Shown: positions 16,344 to 25,468, numbered from the stretch's first letter. The stretch: 64,000 nucleotides of DNA from DAIODI01 sp046349255 (GCA_046349255.1 JAXMCR010000005.1:1-64000); one strand, 5' to 3'. Notes: generated from the sequence alone by a model not told the origin. Program-made: numbers and translations.

Positions 16344-18418
16344 CCACCGACACGTCTCCATCGATTGCGCCTGCCACGCCGCCGGCACCCGTCATGCCAA
16401 CGATGTATGAGCGCATCGGCCGAATCGTCGCCGTCACTGGCAGCCACGCGATCATCCTGCTCGACAGCGACGAGGGCCAGCAGACACAGGACCGCAGCCC
16501 GGAGATCGGCACCCTTCTCAAGGTCGAGACAGCAGGCGCGGTCGCGCTGGCGCTCGTCTCCGCGCTGAGCTCGCCGATGCCAAGCCATACCCACGGCGAT
16601 CCGGAACTGCGCATCGTCGAGGTCGAGTTCATCGGCGAACTGCCGAAGGACTCCTCCGGCCGTCCGACCGCCTTCCGGCGCGGCGTGTCATCCTACCCCT
16701 CGCTCGGAGACATCGTCTGCCGGGCCTCGAAGCTCGAGCTCGAGATGGCCTACGCCTGCGACGAGCAGACCTCGATCCGCATCGGCTCGATCCAGCAGGA
16801 CCGCACGATCCCCGCGATGGTGCGCATCGACGAATTGCTCGGCAAGCACTTCGCCGTGCTCGGCACCACCGGCACCGGCAAGTCGTGCTCGGTGGCGCTG
16901 ATCCTGCGCCGCATCCTCGAGAAGAGCCCGCACGCCCACATCATGATGCTCGACGTGCACCGCGAGTACGCGGCCGCGTTCCGCGACCTGGCCGAGGTCG
17001 TCAGCCCCGAGAACATGAACCTCCCGTTCTGGCTGCTCAATTTCGAGGAGATCGCCGAGATCCTGATCGGCCAGCACCAGAGCCGCGAGGTCGACACGGA
17101 AATCCTGCGCGAACTGATCCCGATCGCCAAGCAGCGCTATATGGCCAACATGCGCCGCGACCGCGGCCAGTCGATGCGCCAGCGCGACCTGCTCGAATTC
17201 CAGGCGATCGGCGTCGACACGCCCGTCCCCTACCGTGCCTCGGACCTCATGGGCTTGATCGAGGAGCAGCTCGGCCGCCTCGACCTCAAGAACGACCTCG
17301 CGCCGTACAAGCGCCTGAAGGCGCGGCTCGAGACCGTCACGCGTGACCAGCGATACCAGTTCATGTTCGGCAGCCTTACCGTGCAGGACACCATGGCCCA
17401 GGTGCTGGGCCGGCTGTTCCGCATTCCCGTCGACGGCCGGCCGATGTCGATCCTGGAGCTCGGCGGACTGCCGTCGGAAGTCATCAACGTCGTGGTGTCC
17501 GTGCTCGCCCGCCTCGCCTTCGACTTCGGGCTGTGGAGCGGCGGGAAGGTGCCGATCACGTTCGTGTGCGAGGAAGCACACCGCTACGTGCCGATCGACC
17601 GTTCGAACGGCTTCGAGCCGACCAAGCGCGCGATCTCGCGCATCGCCAAGGAAGGCCGCAAGTACGGCGTTTCCCTGTGCATCGTTTCGCAGCGCCCGGC
17701 CGAACTCGACCCGACCATCCTCTCCCAGTGCAACACCGTGTTCTCGATGCGGCTGACGAACGAACGCGACCAGCAGCTCCTGCGGGCCGGTATCTCGGAT
17801 TCGGCAGCGAGCCTTCTCGAGTTCATGCCGACGATGGGCACCGGCGAAGCGGTGACCTTCGGCGAAGGCGTATCGCTGCCCACGCGCATCAAGTTCGACA
17901 TGCTCGCGCCGAACGAGCTGCCGCGGAGCTCTACGGCGTCCTTCACCAAGAACTGGGCGAACGACATCGGGACCGACCAGTTCCTGCACGAGGTCGTCAC
18001 CCGCTGGCGCACGCAGAGCATGGGCCAGTACGACGCCGAAGCCCTCGAGGCGGCGCAGCCCGAGGCGCAAGCCGTGGCGGCGGAAGCAGCGCGCACGCTC
18101 CAGGCCGCCGCCGCGGGCGGCAAGCCCGGCGCGTTCGGCCTGCAGCCGGGGTTCGGCCAGCAGGCGCGGCCCGCAGCAGCCCAGGCGCCTCAGATGGCTG
18201 CACCCGGCCTCGCGCGTGCTCCCGCTGCACCCTCGTCCGCGATCGATCCGCTGGGCGCTGGTCCGCGTCCTGCTGCACCGCAGGCCGAGATCTCCGCCGA
18301 ACGGCAGCTTCTTGCCGGCGTGGGCGGGCAGGCGGCGGCCGCCGGAGGCAACGGCCAGATGAGCCTCGCCGCGTTGATCCGCCAGCTGAAGCCCGGCCTC
18401 GAGCGCCAGAAACGCTAG
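16340..18418 (+). CDS. HerA/FtsK-like ATPase (DUF87)
   Basis: A 692-residue ring-forming DNA translocase-like ATPase. Residues 20-160 form a small beta-rich domain resembling the HAS-barrel of HerA proteins. The RecA-like core shows Walker A GTTGTGKS at 175-182, LDVHREYA at 204-211, Walker B ITFVCEEAHRYVP at 407-419 and the HerA signature SQRPAELDPTILSQCNT at 450-466. The last ~130 residues are Ala/Gln/Pro-rich and likely disordered. In archaea HerA works with NurA, Mre11 and Rad50 on DNA ends; here Mre11-like and Rad50-like genes follow directly, but no NurA is seen. Translation is coupled to the upstream kinase by ATGA. Bacterial HerA proteins also act with SIR2 or DUF4297 effectors in defence; neither effector is present. 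Confidence 0.9.
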   Translation: MTTDTSPSIAPATPPAPVMPTMYERIGRIVAVTGSHAIILLDSDEGQQTQDRSPEIGTLLKVETAGAVALALVSALSSPMPSHTHGDPELRIVEVEFIGELPKDSSGRPTAFRRGVSSYPSLGDIVCRASKLELEMAYACDEQTSIRIGSIQQDRTIPAMVRIDELLGKHFAVLGTTGTGKSCSVALILRRILEKSPHAHIMMLDVHREYAAAFRDLAEVVSPENMNLPFWLLNFEEIAEILIGQHQSREVDTEILRELIPIAKQRYMANMRRDRGQSMRQRDLLEFQAIGVDTPVPYRASDLMGLIEEQLGRLDLKNDLAPYKRLKARLETVTRDQRYQFMFGSLTVQDTMAQVLGRLFRIPVDGRPMSILELGGLPSEVINVVVSVLARLAFDFGLWSGGKVPITFVCEEAHRYVPIDRSNGFEPTKRAISRIAKEGRKYGVSLCIVSQRPAELDPTILSQCNTVFSMRLTNERDQQLLRAGISDSAASLLEFMPTMGTGEAVTFGEGVSLPTRIKFDMLAPNELPRSSTASFTKNWANDIGTDQFLHEVVTRWRTQSMGQYDAEALEAAQPEAQAVAAEAARTLQAAAAGGKPGAFGLQPGFGQQARPAAAQAPQMAAPGLARAPAAPSSAIDPLGAGPRPAAPQAEISAERQLLAGVGGQAAAAGGNGQMSLAALIRQLKPGLERQKR

Positions 18419-18470
18419 TCTTTCCACAGGCGCGCTTGACGGCCTCACGCCGGCGCTCATGCTAGCGTGT

Positions 18471-19610
18471 ATGCGATTCGTTCACACTGCTGACTGGCAG
18501 ATCGGCAAGCCGTTCCGCGCGTTCGCAGAGCGCGAGAGCCTGCTCCACAAGGCGCGCCTCGATGCGATCGAGCGGCTGGGCCAGGTGGCCATCGCCCAGG
18601 GTGCTTCCCACATCCTGATCGCCGGCGATCTCTACGACAGCGAGCAGCCTTCGGTGAGGACGCTGCGCGAACCGATCCAGCGCATGCGCCGATTTCCAGG
18701 CATCACCTGGCACGTTATTCCGGGCAACCACGATCCGCACCGCAACGGCGGGCCCTGGGACCGCCTGCAGCGCGACAGCGTGCCGGACAGCGTCCGCCTG
18801 CATCTCGAACCAGCGCCCGTCGCAATCGGCAGCGAGGCCGTGCTGCTGCCTTCCGTGCTGAGACGGCGCAGCGAAACGGCCGACCTCACGCAGTGGATGG
18901 ACGATGCGCCGTCCTCCCCCGGCGTCATCCGCGTCGGCCTTGCCCATGGCTCCGTGACCGGCTTTGGCGGCGAGGGCGAGGCTGGCAACCCCATCGCTCC
19001 CGACCGCGCGAAGAAGGCCGGGCTTGATTACCTGGCGTTGGGGGACTGGCACCGCACGCTCGAGATCTCGCCGTCGACCTGGTACGCGGGGACCCCTGAG
19101 CCCGACCGCTTCGGCAGCCAGGAGACGGGACAGGCGCTGCTGGTCGATATTGCTGCTGCCGGCGCACCGCCGACCGTTTCGACGATGCGAACGGGGAGCT
19201 TCACCTGGCTGAAACGAGAAGAGCATCTCGGCAGCGAGGCGGACATCGCCGCAGTCGTGGCGCGGCTCCAGGCAGAGGGCGACGGGCACACCATCCTGCG
19301 CCTAAAGCTATCAGGTGCGCTTTCAGTCTCGGCGCGTACGATGCTGACGGATGCGCTCGTACGGCTCGAAGCGGCGCTGGCCCATCTGGATGCGGACCTC
19401 ACCGCGCTCGCTGTCCGGCCGACGGAGGCAGACCTCGAGGCGATCGACTTCGGCGGCGTGTTGCGCGAGGCGGCGGAACGCTTGAAGGCGATGGCGCAGG
19501 ACGAGGCGCTTGGGCAGGACCAGCGGCGGCACGCCAGCGATGCGCTGGTCGAGCTCTATCTGCTGGCCGCATCGCATGGAGCGGAAGCCTCCGCGGAGTG
19601 CGCCGCATGA
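18471..19610 (+). CDS. Mre11/SbcD-like metallophosphoesterase (DNA repair exonuclease)
   Basis: A calcineurin-like phosphoesterase of 379 residues, expected to be the nuclease of a Mre11-Rad50-type complex. Motifs: HTADWQIG (5-12), GDLYD (52-56), GNHD (85-88), AHG (158-160) and GDWH (191-194). Two positions differ from canonical SbcD/Mre11: motif I has DWQ in place of DxH, and the last motif has GDWH in place of GHxH. The C-terminal 150 residues are helical and would form the capping and Rad50-binding part. The ATG at 18471 (MRFVHTADWQ) is preferred over 18459 because family members begin at the strand. It lies 52 bases after the HerA-like gene and overlaps the Rad50-like gene by ATGA. Confidence 0.87.
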   Translation: MRFVHTADWQIGKPFRAFAERESLLHKARLDAIERLGQVAIAQGASHILIAGDLYDSEQPSVRTLREPIQRMRRFPGITWHVIPGNHDPHRNGGPWDRLQRDSVPDSVRLHLEPAPVAIGSEAVLLPSVLRRRSETADLTQWMDDAPSSPGVIRVGLAHGSVTGFGGEGEAGNPIAPDRAKKAGLDYLALGDWHRTLEISPSTWYAGTPEPDRFGSQETGQALLVDIAAAGAPPTVSTMRTGSFTWLKREEHLGSEADIAAVVARLQAEGDGHTILRLKLSGALSVSARTMLTDALVRLEAALAHLDADLTALAVRPTEADLEAIDFGGVLREAAERLKAMAQDEALGQDQRRHASDALVELYLLAASHGAEASAECAA

Positions 19611-22267
19611 AGCTCCTGAAGGTGGCCGTCGAAGGCGTCGGCCGGTTCGGCCAGCGGACGCAGGTAGAGGGGCTCGGTGAGGGCGTGAACGTCCTGTCGG
19701 CCGGCAACGAAGCGGGCAAGTCGACGCTGTTCCGTGCCATCCGCTTGTGCCTGTTCGAGCGCCACCGTTCGCAGAACAAGGACATCAGGGCGCTTGCCAC
19801 CGAAGGCCTGTCGCTGCCGGTGACGATCGCAATCGCCTTCGAGAAGGATGGGATCGTCTGGGAGATCACCAAGTCGTTCCTGAAGAGCGCGCGCGCAAGC
19901 CTCACGCGTGACGGCGTCGAAGTCGCGCGCAACGATGCCGCCGACGAAGAGGTGTGGCGATTGCTCGGCCTCGAAGCCGGAAGCGGCCGCACGCTGGACC
20001 ATGCAGCTTATGGTCTGCTGTGGGTCAGCCAGGGCGATTCCTTTGAAGCGCCGGTCCTCAGCGACAAAGCGACCAGTGCGCTCAACGCGGCGATCCAGCA
20101 GGAGGTCGGCACGCTGGTCGGCGGAGAACGGGCTCGCCGCGTGCTCGCCGAAGTAAGCGCCACGCTTGCCGAAAACCTCACGGACAACGACAAGGAGCGC
20201 AAGGGAGGTCCCTTCGGCGCTGCGCGGGCGCGGCTTGCCGAGGTCGACAGCGACCGCCTCGCGGCGCGTCAGAAACTCGCCGAACTCCACCACTGCATCG
20301 ATCAGCTACAGCGCCTGAAGTCCGAGCTTCAGCGCGACGGCGATCCCTCGGTCACCCTGCGGCTCGAAGAGGAGCAAAGGCTTGCGGCGGCTGCACTGCA
20401 AAGCTGCCAGACCGCAGCCAAGCAGGTGAAGGAAGCCGAGGACGGCGAAGCGCTTGCCCGCCAGATGCTCGACGTCGCGCGCGACGCCTTGGCCCGGGCA
20501 GAGGCAACAGCCCGCCGGATAGACGCCTCTGATCAGCGGCTGCAGGCGCTGGCCGGTGCGATTGCTGCGGAGGAGAGCGTAGAGGCGGAACAGTGCGCCG
20601 AGTTGTCACGCCACCAGGTGGCCCTGCGCGACGCCGATGCAGCGATCCAACGGATCGACGCCGAGGCAAGACGCCTGGAACGGCTGCGCCGGGCGACGGA
20701 CGCGGCGTCCCATCGCGATGACCTGGTTCACCGTCTCGGATCGCTTCGGGCCGCCGCGCTGACGCTCGAGAAACATGCCGGCGCCCTCGCAGCCAACGGC
20801 GTGACGGCCGCGGTGACGGTCGAACTCGACGCCCTGCTGCGCGATCAGGAGACGCTGGAGGCGCAGATCGACGCAGCGGCGACGGTAGCCACCATCGCCG
20901 TGTCGGGCGCCGCAAGCGTTACCGTTGGGGGTGAACCGATCACCGGGACGCTTCGACAGGCGATTACCGCGCCGACCCTGATCGAGATGAACGGCGTGAC
21001 GATCACGCTTACGCCGCCGGCGCGGGATCTGGCCGTTGCGCACGGGAAGCGCACGAAGCTCAAGGAACGTCTCGACACGCTGCTGGCCCGGCACGGGGTC
21101 ACAGCACCCGCCCACCTGCGCGAGCGTGCGGCGCAGCGACGGAGCATCGAGCAGGAGCTTGCCGTGGCGCGCGCCAATCTCAAGGGGCTCGGGTGCGACG
21201 AACACACCCTGCCCGAGGCGGTGAAGCGCTACGCCGCCCAGGTCGCGCAGGTTGAAGCGCTTCTTGCCGAAGCCGCGGTTGACTCAGGCGGTGCTCTTCC
21301 CTCGCCGGCCGAGATCGAAATGCGGCTCGGCGCGCTGGCCTCGGAGCGGGAGGACGCCGTGCGGCGACGTGCTGAAGCCGAGGCGCAGGTAGCCCTCTCC
21401 GGAAGTCGGCTCCCGGCGATTGCCGGCAAGCTCGGTCAACTGCGCGGCGAGGCGAAGCTCGTTTCGAGCCAACGCGACGCCGATATCCTTGCCCTCCCGC
21501 CAGAACGCCGACAGGCGGAGCTGACGCGACTGGCGGGTGAAGTGCTGGCGCGGGAGATGGCCCATCGCGATCGAGCGACTGCGCTCTCGGCACTGCGGCA
21601 CAGCGCGCCGGATCAGGCTGCGCTGGAGCGTGCGGAGATCGCCGTCAAGCGGCGCAGCGAGGCGCTGGCGAACCACCTCGACCGCGTGCGCCGGTTGCGC
21701 GAGGACGTCGCTGGTCTCGAAGGCCAGGTGCAGGCGCTGGGAGGCGATGGACTTGGTGAGCGCGTTGCGGACCTTGACCAGCAGCACGCGCTGGCCGAGG
21801 CCGACGTCAACAGGCTTTCGCATCGCGTCGAGTCGCTGAAGCTCCTGCGCGACGTCGTATCGAAGGCCTACGCCGACCGGCGCGGTCAATTGCATGCGCC
21901 GTTGCGGCGGCACCTCGCGCCGTTCCTCCACGACGTGTTCCCTTCCGCGGAGCTTGACCTCGCCGAGGGGTTTTCGGTCGCGGGTCTGAAGCGCGCGGGG
22001 TCGGAGAGCTTCGACAGACTGTCCGGCGGCACGAAGGAGCAGATCGCGGTGCTCGTGCGCCTCGCCATGGCGGCGATGCTGGCCGAGCGCGGATTCGAAG
22101 TGCCGGTGATCCTCGATGACGCGCTGGTGTTCTGCGACGATCATCGCATCGAGCAGATGTTCGACGCACTGAACCGCGCTGGGCGCAACCAGCAGGTCAT
22201 CGTGCTGACCTGCCGCGCGCGGTCTTTCCAGTCGCTCGGCGGCCGCGCGCTGCGGATCGCCTCCTAG
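19607..22267 (+). CDS. Rad50/SbcC-like (YhaN-type) coiled-coil ATPase
   Basis: An SMC-like ATPase of 886 residues and presumed partner of the preceding nuclease. Walker A GNEAGKST is at 33-40, signature LSGGTKEQ at about 805, Walker B VPVILDDAL at about 832-840. Long coiled coils run from about 205 to 425 and 475 to 770. At the apex, where Rad50/SbcC have a CxxC zinc hook, there is no CxxC; instead residues about 426-474 read as a short beta-rich module (TIAVSGAASVTVGGEPITG, then MNGVTITLTPP). The ATG at 19607 overlaps the upstream stop; a GTG at 19598 is less likely. It resembles the YhaN branch more than E. coli SbcC. Confidence 0.87.
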   Translation: MKLLKVAVEGVGRFGQRTQVEGLGEGVNVLSAGNEAGKSTLFRAIRLCLFERHRSQNKDIRALATEGLSLPVTIAIAFEKDGIVWEITKSFLKSARASLTRDGVEVARNDAADEEVWRLLGLEAGSGRTLDHAAYGLLWVSQGDSFEAPVLSDKATSALNAAIQQEVGTLVGGERARRVLAEVSATLAENLTDNDKERKGGPFGAARARLAEVDSDRLAARQKLAELHHCIDQLQRLKSELQRDGDPSVTLRLEEEQRLAAAALQSCQTAAKQVKEAEDGEALARQMLDVARDALARAEATARRIDASDQRLQALAGAIAAEESVEAEQCAELSRHQVALRDADAAIQRIDAEARRLERLRRATDAASHRDDLVHRLGSLRAAALTLEKHAGALAANGVTAAVTVELDALLRDQETLEAQIDAAATVATIAVSGAASVTVGGEPITGTLRQAITAPTLIEMNGVTITLTPPARDLAVAHGKRTKLKERLDTLLARHGVTAPAHLRERAAQRRSIEQELAVARANLKGLGCDEHTLPEAVKRYAAQVAQVEALLAEAAVDSGGALPSPAEIEMRLGALASEREDAVRRRAEAEAQVALSGSRLPAIAGKLGQLRGEAKLVSSQRDADILALPPERRQAELTRLAGEVLAREMAHRDRATALSALRHSAPDQAALERAEIAVKRRSEALANHLDRVRRLREDVAGLEGQVQALGGDGLGERVADLDQQHALAEADVNRLSHRVESLKLLRDVVSKAYADRRGQLHAPLRRHLAPFLHDVFPSAELDLAEGFSVAGLKRAGSESFDRLSGGTKEQIAVLVRLAMAAMLAERGFEVPVILDDALVFCDDHRIEQMFDALNRAGRNQQVIVLTCRARSFQSLGGRALRIAS

Positions 22268-23163
22268 GGCTGTCGTCCGGTTGCGAGCCGGCGCACCGGC
22301 ACCTGCGCGAGCGCGGCGCCGGCGATCACCAGCGTCGCGCCGACGACGTGCTGTAATGTAATCGCGGCGCCCGCGATCGCGGCCATCACGATCACGTAGA
22401 ACGGCACCATGTTGTGATGCATGGCCGCAATCGTCAGCCCGACGTATCGGCCGGCCCACATCCACAACACGGACGACGCGCCGACCGACATCGAACCGAG
22501 CCACAGGACGAGGCCGACGTCGCTGGGCGAAAGATTGGCCCGCACGCCGCCGCCGACGATGTCCGTCAGTATGAGGACGACCGCCGCGATGGCCCCTGCG
22601 ATCAGCATGCTGACGGCCGACTTCGCAACGTCCGGCTCGTCCTTGAGCGTGCCGATCATCAGCTTGGTGTAGAACAGGTAGGCGAGCATGCCGCCCAGCA
22701 TCGACAGCGCGCCGAGAAACGATGTCTCACCGGCCGCCGCGGTGGACGACGGCCAGCTCGTGATCACGCCGCCGGCGACCGCGAGCGCGATCGCAAGCAG
22801 CATCTGCGGCGTGAGGCGCTGTTCGCCCGACACCCAGTCGATCAGCACCGAGAAAACCGGCATCGCGGAAACCAGCACGGCGGCGACGACGGGATCGACG
22901 AGCGTCTGGCCTTGCGCGAAGAGGAACGTCGAAAGAATGAGGAGCGCACCGGCCGCGAGCGCCGCCGGATGCCGCGGAAGACGCAGCAGCGTCTCCTTCT
23001 CGCCGATCGCGAGCGCGGCGATGCCCACGACGAGCGCACCGATCAGGAGCCGCCCCGCCGTGATGGCGATCGCCGACCACGACTGGACGAGCACCGCGAC
23101 AACCGGGAAGTTCGTGGCCCAGAGCAACATGCAGAAGACCGCGGCGACGTTGCCGCGAACCAT
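22264..23163 (-). CDS. EamA/DMT-family transporter
   Basis: A ten-helix drug/metabolite transporter of 299 residues with two EamA repeats (about 5-135 and 150-285). It begins MVRGNVAAVFCMLLWATNFPVV, where the LLWATNF stretch is typical of the family, and the second repeat includes LGGMLAYLFYTKLMIG and LQHVVGATLVIAGAAL. Substrate is unknown; related proteins export amino acids or metabolites. The ATG at 23161-23163 is chosen because the frame upstream is Arg-rich and non-hydrophobic. Its 3' end overlaps the convergent Rad50-like gene by four bases. Confidence 0.88.
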   Translation of the reverse strand: MVRGNVAAVFCMLLWATNFPVVAVLVQSWSAIAITAGRLLIGALVVGIAALAIGEKETLLRLPRHPAALAAGALLILSTFLFAQGQTLVDPVVAAVLVSAMPVFSVLIDWVSGEQRLTPQMLLAIALAVAGGVITSWPSSTAAAGETSFLGALSMLGGMLAYLFYTKLMIGTLKDEPDVAKSAVSMLIAGAIAAVVLILTDIVGGGVRANLSPSDVGLVLWLGSMSVGASSVLWMWAGRYVGLTIAAMHHNMVPFYVIVMAAIAGAAITLQHVVGATLVIAGAALAQVPVRRLATGRQP

Positions 23164-23269
23164 GTGCTGCCGGCTTCCTGCCACCCTTCTCACCCGCCCG
23201 TCAACCGCCACGGTTCGAGAATATCCGGCGACGGCGCGAGTGGCTATGCGCGGGCGCCGCACGAGACGT

Positions 23270-23312
23270 GCGCAAAGGAAAAGGGGCAAGCCGCCTTCCG
23301 GCAGCCTGCCCC
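23270..23312 (-). terminator. Intrinsic terminator after the GNKPG-repeat protein gene
   Basis: Read on the minus strand, a GC-rich hairpin with arms near 23300-23312 and 23283-23295 (GGGGCAGGCTGCC / GGCGGCTTGCCCC) is followed by TTTTCCTTT. It lies 45 bases after the stop of the gene at 23357; a second hairpin (GGCCGGG...CCCGGCC) sits at about 23324-23348. Confidence 0.7.
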
Positions 23313-23356
23313 CGCAAACAGAATGGCCGGGCAATCGCTCACCCGGCCTGATGTCG

Positions 23357-24088
23357 TCAGTAGCAGTAGTCCCAGTAGCCGCGGGTACGCGAGCTGTTCG
23401 CCCAGTACCAGCAGAGCTCGTTGCTCGGCGCGTACGGGGTGACGCCCGGAGCGACCGTCAGCAGCGTGCCCAGCGTAACGCCCGCGATATAGGCGCCGTA
23501 CCAGCCCTGGTTCACCCAAGGACGATAGTAGGGGCGGTAATAGCTCGGGCGATAATGCCAGTTCGGCGGCTTGTGGTAATGATTGTTGCCATGGCCCGGC
23601 TTGTTCCAGCCCGGCTTGTTGTTTCCATGACCGGGCTTGTTTCCGTGTCCGGGCTTGTTGCCGGGCTTGTTGCCGTGACCCGGCTTGTTGCCCGGTTTGT
23701 TGCCGTGCCCAGGTTTGTTGCCCGGTTTGTTACCCGGCTTGTTGCCACCATACCCGGGCTTGTTGCCGTGGCCGGGCTTCCCGCCGGGCTTGCTGTAGCC
23801 GGGCTTGCCAGGTTTACCGGACGGACGATGCGCGGGCTTGGCCATCTTGTTGCCGCCCGACGGGCGGTGCATCGACGCCTTGGAATGCCCGCCCCGCGAC
23901 GGCATCTTCCGGTGCGCGCCGCCGCCGGCCCTTGCGAGGTTGACGGACGACATCGTGCAGGCCCCGGCGCACAGGGGCGTTTCGTTCGACGCGCGCGTCG
24001 GCTGCGCCGCAAAGGCTTCGACGGCGAGATTCGCCGTCACCAGCGCCAGCGACAGAAACACGTTCACCAGCAGCTTCACCACTCTCAT
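23357..24088 (-). CDS. Secreted low-complexity Gly-Asn-Lys-Pro repeat protein
   Basis: A 243-residue exported protein. The signal peptide is MRVVKLLVNVFLSLALVTANLAVEAFA. The centre (about 75-165) is a run of GNKPG and GHGNKPG units rich in Gly, Lys, Pro, His and Asn. The C-terminal part is Tyr/Pro-rich (HYRPSYYRPYYRPW), then a short hydrophobic stretch (YIAGVTLGTLLTVAPGV) and a final domain with two cysteines in NELCWYWANSSRTRGYWDYCY, a tail seen in small alphaproteobacterial secreted proteins. AGGAGG precedes the ATG at 24086-24088 at normal spacing. The repeats are unstable by nature, so length may vary between strains. A role in the cell envelope or in metal binding is possible but not shown. 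Confidence 0.8.
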   Translation of the reverse strand: MRVVKLLVNVFLSLALVTANLAVEAFAAQPTRASNETPLCAGACTMSSVNLARAGGGAHRKMPSRGGHSKASMHRPSGGNKMAKPAHRPSGKPGKPGYSKPGGKPGHGNKPGYGGNKPGNKPGNKPGHGNKPGNKPGHGNKPGNKPGHGNKPGHGNNKPGWNKPGHGNNHYHKPPNWHYRPSYYRPYYRPWVNQGWYGAYIAGVTLGTLLTVAPGVTPYAPSNELCWYWANSSRTRGYWDYCY

Positions 24089-24261
24089 CCTCGGGTCCTC
24101 CTGTCGGCACCGTTCCCGGCGCTCCGCCCCCCATGCTAGCATGTGTCAAAACACAAGACAGAGAGCACAATTTTGCTGAACAAGGCTACCGGGAGCGTCC
24201 TTACCCGCTTTGATGGTAAAGGGAGCGTTGACCGCGCCTCCGCCCGCTCGGGGGGAGCCTG

Positions 24262-24471
24262 ATGTTCGACTGGATGTCCGAGGCGATGCTGCGGCTCGTC
24301 AATGCGATGTTTCCCGAGGCGGACTTTGCGAGCGCCGACATCATGCGCGGCATGCTCGGCCTCGTGCTGCTGGCGCTGATCATCGTATTCTTCGCGCTCG
24401 GGCCGTTCGCCTGGCTCAGGGGGCTCATCAGCGGTGCCCCGCGAAGCGACCGGGACGAGCGCGGCGGCTGA
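24262..24471 (+). CDS. Small single-pass membrane protein
   Basis: A 69-residue protein with one hydrophobic helix (MLGLVLLALIIVFFALGPFAWL, about 31-52), an acidic N-terminal part and a charged C-terminal tail (APRSDRDERGG). A strong GGGGGAG lies six bases before the ATG. Function is unknown. The 154 bp to ureD hold no other gene; no clear NtrC or sigma-54 site could be recognised there. Confidence 0.65.
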   Translation: MFDWMSEAMLRLVNAMFPEADFASADIMRGMLGLVLLALIIVFFALGPFAWLRGLISGAPRSDRDERGG

Positions 24472-24625
24472 TCGACCGTCATCTGGCGCAAAATTCAGCA
24501 ACCCCTGGCGATTCTGCACAAGAAATCGGCAGTCGATGAAGATTTTCGCACGGTTCGGCGCTCGCCGGTTGCACGGGCGCGCGCCCCCGCTTTAATGCCC
24601 GCTGGAACAGCCAGGGGGCAGGAGC

Positions 24626-25453
24626 GTGGAGGGGGCGCGGGTTGAGCCGGTGTTGCAGCGCTCGTCCGGCGAGGCGCGCACCGCCTTTCGCCGCGCCGGC
24701 ATGCGCACGGTGGCCTTCGACCACTACCAGCGCGGCTGCGCCAAGGTCCGCGTGCCGCGCTCCTTCGCCGACCCCGAGGCGATTTTCATCAACACGGCTG
24801 GCGGCCTCACCGATGGCGACACGATCAGCGTAACCGCGCGCTGGGAGACGGACGCCTCGGCCGTCGTCACCACGCAGGCAGCCGAGCGGGTGTACCGCGC
24901 GCGTCGCGATCGGCCGGCGATCGTGCGCAACCACGTCATTGCGGCCGACGGCGCCACCGCGGCGTGGCTGCCGCAGCCAACGATCCTGTTCGAAGGTGCG
25001 CGTCTCGATCGTGCGCTCGACGCCACCCTCTTCGGCAACGCCACCTTCCTTGGCTGCGAGACGATCGTCTTCGGCCGCACCGCCATGGGCGAGACGGTCT
25101 CGGCGGGAAGCCTGTTCGACGCTTGGCGCATCGAGCGCGACGGGAAGCTCCTGTTCATCGACCGCCTCGGGCTCGACGGCGACGTGCGCGCGGCTCTGAG
25201 CCGCAAGGCGGGCGCCAACGGCGCGATTGCCGTCGCCACCTTGGTCTACGCCGGCGCGGACAGCGCGCACAAGCGCGATGCGGTGCGGAGCGTGCTGCCG
25301 CCAGGCGGCACGGCGGCCGGCTGCTCCGACCTCGGCGAGGTGCTCGTCGTGCGCCTGCTCGCGCCGACGGAGTTCGCCTTGCGCCGCCAGCTCGTCGCGG
25401 TGCTCGAAATCCTGCGCGGCCGCGAGGGCGTGCCGCATCTTTGGCGTCTCTAG
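24626..25453 (+). CDS. ureD: Urease accessory protein UreD
   Basis: Part of the UreD-UreF-UreG complex that loads nickel into apo-urease. 275 residues; recognisable UreD stretches are FINTAGGLTDGDTISVTARWE, AAWLPQPTILFEGARL and GETVSAGSLFDAWRI. The start is a GTG at 24626-24628 after GGGGGCAGGAGC. First gene of a compact ureDABCEFG operon; the next gene begins 15 bases on. Confidence 0.95.
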   Translation: MEGARVEPVLQRSSGEARTAFRRAGMRTVAFDHYQRGCAKVRVPRSFADPEAIFINTAGGLTDGDTISVTARWETDASAVVTTQAAERVYRARRDRPAIVRNHVIAADGATAAWLPQPTILFEGARLDRALDATLFGNATFLGCETIVFGRTAMGETVSAGSLFDAWRIERDGKLLFIDRLGLDGDVRAALSRKAGANGAIAVATLVYAGADSAHKRDAVRSVLPPGGTAAGCSDLGEVLVVRLLAPTEFALRRQLVAVLEILRGREGVPHLWRL

Positions 25454-25468
25454 AAGAACGGTGACCGC

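Noticed and set aside
23620..23800. Short regular repeats that could suggest a CRISPR array
   Set aside because: The repeats are codon-level GNKPG units inside an open reading frame with a signal peptide, without unique spacers or cas genes.
24136..24519. 127-codon minus-strand frame opposite the small membrane protein
   Set aside because: The plus-strand frame has a strong ribosome binding site and a clear membrane helix; the minus-strand frame is Arg/Glu-rich without features.
24472..24625. Sigma-54 promoter for the urease operon
   Set aside because: GG and GC dinucleotides near 24484-24520 do not have the required 10-base spacing.
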